41,705 nt of DNA. Source: Streptomyces humi (GTDB taxonomy: Bacteria > Actinomycetota > Actinomycetes > Streptomycetales > Streptomycetaceae). How positions within the stretch are numbered: the stretch's first letter is position 1; every line of letters begins with the position of its first letter. The notes below the pieces were generated by a model. That model had not been told where the DNA came from, searched no databases, and saw only the letters and a list, made by a program, of their open reading frames with translations. A program made the position numbers and the translations under genes. The stretch is from the NCBI RefSeq assembly GCF_001005085.2, contig NZ_LBMU02000084.1, positions 1 to 41,705 of the forward strand, written 5' to 3'. Shown one piece after another: positions 38,721-41,705 of the stretch.

Positions 38721-39613
38721 GAAAACTTCCCGTCGTCGGCCCGCTCGTCGGCCGGCTGATGGCCACGCACACGTGGCGGTCGTACGAGCGGCTCGACCGG
38801 GTGAAGTGGTCCCGGCTGGCCGCCGCCATGACGTTCATCAGCTTCGTCTCGCTCTTCCCGCTGCTGACCGTCGGCGCCGCGATCGGGGCCGCCACACTGA
38901 GCGAGTCGCAGCAGAAGGACCTCCAGAACAAGATCGCCGACCAGGTGCCCGGCATCTCCGACCAGCTGGACATCAACGCGCTGGTCCAGAACGCCGGTGC
39001 CGTCGGCCTCATCGCCGGTGCGGTGCTGCTGTTCACCGGCATCAACTGGGTCGGCCAGATGCGGGACTGTCTGCGCGCGGTGTGGGAGCTGGCCGACAAG
39101 GACGAGAACCCGGTCCTCGCCAAGCTGAAGGACGGCGGCATCCTGCTCGGCTTCGGCGGCGCGGTGCTCGCCACCCTCGCCGTGTCCACGCTCGCCTCGG
39201 CGGCCGTCGGCTGGACGTCCCGGCAGCTGGGCCTCGCCGAACACGGCTGGGGCAGCGTGCTGCTGCGGATCGCCGCGTTCACCGTCGCCGTGGCCGCCGA
39301 CTTCCTGCTGCTGCTCTACGTCCTCACCCTGCTGCCCGGAGTCGAACCGACCCGCCGGCGCCTGCTGGTCGCGGCACTGATCGGCGCGGTCGGCTTCGAA
39401 CTCCTCAAGCTGCTGCTCAGCGGCTACATCCAGGGGATCGCCGCGAAGAGCATGTACGGCGCGTTCGGGGTGCCGGTGGCCCTGCTGCTGTGGATCAACT
39501 TCACGTCCAAACTCGTCCTGTTCTGCGCCGCCTGGACGGCGACGGAGAGCGGCAGGGCGGTCAGGGCCGAGTCCGCCGGCGCACCAGATCCGGCAGTGGC
39601 CAACGGCGGTTGA
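38708..39613 (+). CDS. YihY/BrkB-family inner membrane protein
   Basis: The protein has 301 residues and about six membrane segments. The N-terminal RLAAAMTFISFVSLFPLLTV, the central GLIAGAVLLFTGINWVGQMRDCLRAVW and the C-terminal YGAFGVPVALLLWINFTSKLVLFCA blocks identify the YihY/BrkB family, whose function is unresolved. ATG 38708 overlaps the end of the GtrA gene by 13 bases, so it belongs to the same transcript. Its 3' end overlaps the convergent carboxypeptidase gene by 53 bases. Confidence 0.92.
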   Translation: MDWLRKLPVVGPLVGRLMATHTWRSYERLDRVKWSRLAAAMTFISFVSLFPLLTVGAAIGAATLSESQQKDLQNKIADQVPGISDQLDINALVQNAGAVGLIAGAVLLFTGINWVGQMRDCLRAVWELADKDENPVLAKLKDGGILLGFGGAVLATLAVSTLASAAVGWTSRQLGLAEHGWGSVLLRIAAFTVAVAADFLLLLYVLTLLPGVEPTRRRLLVAALIGAVGFELLKLLLSGYIQGIAAKSMYGAFGVPVALLLWINFTSKLVLFCAAWTATESGRAVRAESAGAPDPAVANGG

Positions 39614-40847
39614 CCAGGAACGCCGCGACCGCGAGCAGCACCAGCGCCCCGCCCGTGATCGCCAGCGCCACCCCCATCCCGCGGGAACCCCCGGCGGAGG
39701 CGGCGGCCACCGGCTTGGACCCGGTGCCCTTGCCGCTGCCCTTCCCGGAGCCGTCCGCGGTCGCCGAGGCGGTCGCCCCCGGCTGGGCACTGGAGCCCAC
39801 CGCCCCCCTGGGCGGGACCAGTTCACCCACCGGAGTCGCCTTGCCTGCCGCCTGGAACCCCCAGTCGAACAGCTTGGCGGTCTCCTTGTAGACCTCGTTG
39901 TGCTCCTTCTTCTCGGGGTTCATCACGGTGACCAGCAGCACCTTGCCGCCCCGCTCGGCGACGCCGGTGAAGGTGGCGCCCGCGTTGGTGGTGTTGCCGT
40001 TCTTCACCCCCGCGATACCCGGGTAGACCGACACGTCGGCGTCCCCGCTGAGCAGCCGGTTGGTGTTCTGGATCTCGAAGGAGCCGCGGACCGACCTGCC
40101 CTTGGCGTTCTTCGTCGTGTCGCCCGGGAAGCTCGCCCGCACGGTCGAGCAGTACTCCCGGAAGTCCTTCTTCTGGAGCCCCGACCGCGCGAACAGCGAC
40201 AGGTCGTACGCCGACGACACCTGCTCCGGCTGGTCGTACCCGTCCGGGCTCACCACGTGCGTGTCCAGCGCCTGCAACTCGTCGGCGTGGTCCTGCATGT
40301 CGGCGACCGTCCGCTCCACCCCGCCGTTCATCGCGGACAGCACGTGCACGGCGTCGTTCCCGGAACGCAGGAAGACGCCCAGCCACAGGTCGTGCACCGT
40401 GTACGTCTGGCCCTCCTTTATCCCGACCAGGCTGGACCCGGCGCCCATGCCCGCCAGGTCGCTCGGCACCACCTTGTGCGTGGTCGCCTTCGGGAACCGG
40501 GGCAGCACGGTGTCCGCGAACAGCATCTTCAGGGTGCTCGCCGGGGGCAGCCGCCAGTGCGCGTTGTGCGCGGCGAGCACCTCGCCCGACTCGGCGTCGG
40601 AGACGATCCAGGAACGCGCGGTGATGTCCTTCGGCAGCACCGGCACCCCGGCGCCCAGGTTCACCTGGGTGCCGGGCCGGCCCAGGCGGGCGCCCCCGAC
40701 CGTCGACATCCGTGCCGGGGGAGTGGCGGACGGACTCGTCGAGGGCGTCGGCGCGGCGAGCGCGGCCGGCGCGGTGAGCGACAGGGACAGCAGGGTGGCG
40801 GAGGTGACCAGCAGGGATCGGCCGGTCTTCGGTTTCGGTGCGGACAC
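39561..40847 (-). CDS. D-alanyl-D-alanine carboxypeptidase (SxxK family)
   Basis: The protein has 428 residues. A signal peptide (about 1-32) is followed by a penicillin-binding-protein-type peptidase domain: S104-T-L-K107, S162-G-N164, and K282-N-G284 in place of the common KTG. The C-terminus has a Ser/Gly/Lys linker and a membrane anchor (about 390-412) with a basic tail. It trims the terminal D-Ala from peptidoglycan stem peptides outside the cell. GTG 40847 is chosen from the signal peptide; it lacks a ribosome-binding site, but TACGTT lies seven bases upstream, so the mRNA may be leaderless. The frame upstream of this is not coding. Confidence 0.92.
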   Translation of the reverse strand: MSAPKPKTGRSLLVTSATLLSLSLTAPAALAAPTPSTSPSATPPARMSTVGGARLGRPGTQVNLGAGVPVLPKDITARSWIVSDAESGEVLAAHNAHWRLPPASTLKMLFADTVLPRFPKATTHKVVPSDLAGMGAGSSLVGIKEGQTYTVHDLWLGVFLRSGNDAVHVLSAMNGGVERTVADMQDHADELQALDTHVVSPDGYDQPEQVSSAYDLSLFARSGLQKKDFREYCSTVRASFPGDTTKNAKGRSVRGSFEIQNTNRLLSGDADVSVYPGIAGVKNGNTTNAGATFTGVAERGGKVLLVTVMNPEKKEHNEVYKETAKLFDWGFQAAGKATPVGELVPPRGAVGSSAQPGATASATADGSGKGSGKGTGSKPVAAASAGGSRGMGVALAITGGALVLLAVAAFLVNRRWPLPDLVRRRTRP

Positions 40848-40938
40848 GGACGAGAACGTACCCGGCACGGAGGGCGAAGTCCCGCCACCCGCCCCACCCC
40901 GGAATCGGAACCGGACAGCGGGCGGCGATACTGAACCC

Positions 40939-41178
40939 ATGAAGCTCAGCCGTCCGGTCTCCTGGTTCCTGCTCGCCTTCGGGGTGTGGAGCTGGTTCAT
41001 CTGGATCACTTTCGTCAAGAACCTCGTCAAGGACGGCAGCGGACTCGCCTTCGACGACGGCCGCCCCACGGCGTACTTCTGGGTCCACCTGACACTGGCC
41101 GTCGTGTCCTTCGTATTGGGGACGGTCATCGGGGTCATCGGGTTGCGCGGAGTGCGCGCACTGCGCCGCACGTCATAG
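40939..41178 (+). CDS. Small membrane protein, SCO4848-like
   Basis: The protein has 79 residues and two membrane segments (about 7-27 and 46-69). The first is rich in Trp and Phe (WFLLAFGVWSWFIWITF), with an acidic loop containing KDGSGLAFDDGRPTAYFWVH. This matches the small membrane protein known as SCO4848 in Streptomyces coelicolor, which also lies next to a D,D-carboxypeptidase gene. Function is unknown. It is divergent from the carboxypeptidase gene (91 bases between starts) and 16 bases upstream of the next gene. Confidence 0.85.
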   Translation: MKLSRPVSWFLLAFGVWSWFIWITFVKNLVKDGSGLAFDDGRPTAYFWVHLTLAVVSFVLGTVIGVIGLRGVRALRRTS

Positions 41179-41194
41179 GAAGAGGCACACCGGG

Positions 41195-41705
41195 GTGATC
41201 ATCGTCTTCGGGCTCGTCGCCCTGGCCGTGGTGGCCGTCCTGTACTGGTACCTGTGGCGCCGCCTGGTACGGGACACGACGGCGGGGCCGGGGTGGGCGC
41301 GCCGCGCGGGCACGGCGCTGTTCGTCGTCGGCCCGGTGGTGATGTTCGCCGCCCTCTTCGCCGAGGTCGGCCACGCCCCGTTCACGCTCCAGCGGGTGCT
41401 CGCCTGGCCGGGCTTCCTGTGGATGGTCCTGTCCCTGTACCTGCTGCTGGCGGTGGTGGCGGGCGAAGCCGTACGTCCCCTGCTGACCCGCGCCTTGAAG
41501 CAGCGCTCCCTGAAGCGCCCCGAAGGGGGCGCGGGACTGTGTTCGATGGGCGGCTACCGCCGCGCGGGCGCGCCCGGCCCCCACACAGCGCAACCGTCCG
41601 CACAACCCGAAGTCCCCCTGAGACAACTCAGCCGCACCGAAACGGAAACCGAGAACCCCACCCCCACCCCCACCCCCACCCCGGCCCCCACACCCGCCCC
41701 CAGCC
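41195..41705 (+). CDS. N-terminal part of a membrane protein, probably a metallophosphoesterase
   Basis: The frame is open from GTG 41195 to the window end (170 codons). GGAAGAGG precedes the start. Three hydrophobic segments (about residues 1-20, 38-58 and 70-92) are followed by a basic stretch and a Thr/Pro-rich linker encoded by CCCACC repeats (from about 41650). The layout resembles the membrane-anchored metallophosphoesterases found at this place next to SCO4848-like genes, but the catalytic domain lies outside the window, so the name is an inference from position and N-terminal character. Confidence 0.6.
   Translation, partial: MIIVFGLVALAVVAVLYWYLWRRLVRDTTAGPGWARRAGTALFVVGPVVMFAALFAEVGHAPFTLQRVLAWPGFLWMVLSLYLLLAVVAGEAVRPLLTRALKQRSLKRPEGGAGLCSMGGYRRAGAPGPHTAQPSAQPEVPLRQLSRTETETENPTPTPTPTPAPTPAPS

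Noticed and set aside
41650..41705. Regulatory CCCACC repeat
   Set aside because: It continues the open frame from 41195 as a Pro/Thr linker, so coding is the simpler explanation.

Overview
The window is very GC-rich, uses codons in the Streptomyces manner, and carries a long sortase-anchored chaplin, several XRE/DUF397/ATPase-type regulators, GTGA-coupled operons and two copies of a repeat typical of Streptomyces intergenic DNA. It is almost certainly chromosomal DNA of a Streptomyces species. All functional calls come from reading the sequence and from family knowledge; no search was run.

Region 1 (1-4018) holds cell-surface genes: a truncated Pro-Gln-Val repeat protein, a small secreted protein and a two-domain chaplin. 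They are followed by a MocR-type PLP-binding regulator flanked on both sides by related AhpD-like peroxidase genes. Region 2 (4129-14030) is a compact candidate metabolite locus. A six-gene leftward operon encodes a membrane-anchored ABM protein, a PabA-PabB fusion (aminodeoxychorismate synthase), a benzoate-type CoA ligase, a second CoA ligase, a flavin monooxygenase and an aminodeoxychorismate lyase. A DUF3050 heme-oxygenase-like metal oxidase is divergent from it, and an EamA-type exporter is convergent with the oxidase. The logic is chorismate to 4-aminobenzoate, then activation and oxidation. The PabAB gene has an in-frame TTA codon, so bldA control is likely. This is the best candidate for an undescribed pathway.

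Region 3 (14298-15831) is a lipoprotein plus ATP-grasp pair resembling ygiB-ygiC. Region 4 (15985-29433) is a defence island: an AIPR protein with an Mrr-like nuclease domain, a WhiJ-type cassette (XRE/DUF5753, DUF397, ATPase with a TTA codon), a Uma2 nuclease, and a type I restriction-modification operon ordered R-S-M-M' with two methyltransferase genes that both look intact.

Region 5 (29580-34329) is core metabolism: ornithine aminotransferase, a ZTP riboswitch ahead of serine hydroxymethyltransferase, tryptophanyl-tRNA synthetase and a 2H phosphoesterase. Region 6 (34428-38720) holds a full set of homologues for decaprenyl-phosphoryl-arabinose synthesis (DprE2, DprE1, PAP2 phosphatase, UbiA-type transferase, GtrA), which is notable in a genus not known for arabinogalactan. 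Region 7 (38708-41705) holds YihY, a D,D-carboxypeptidase, a small SCO4848-type membrane protein and the start of a membrane protein cut by the window edge.
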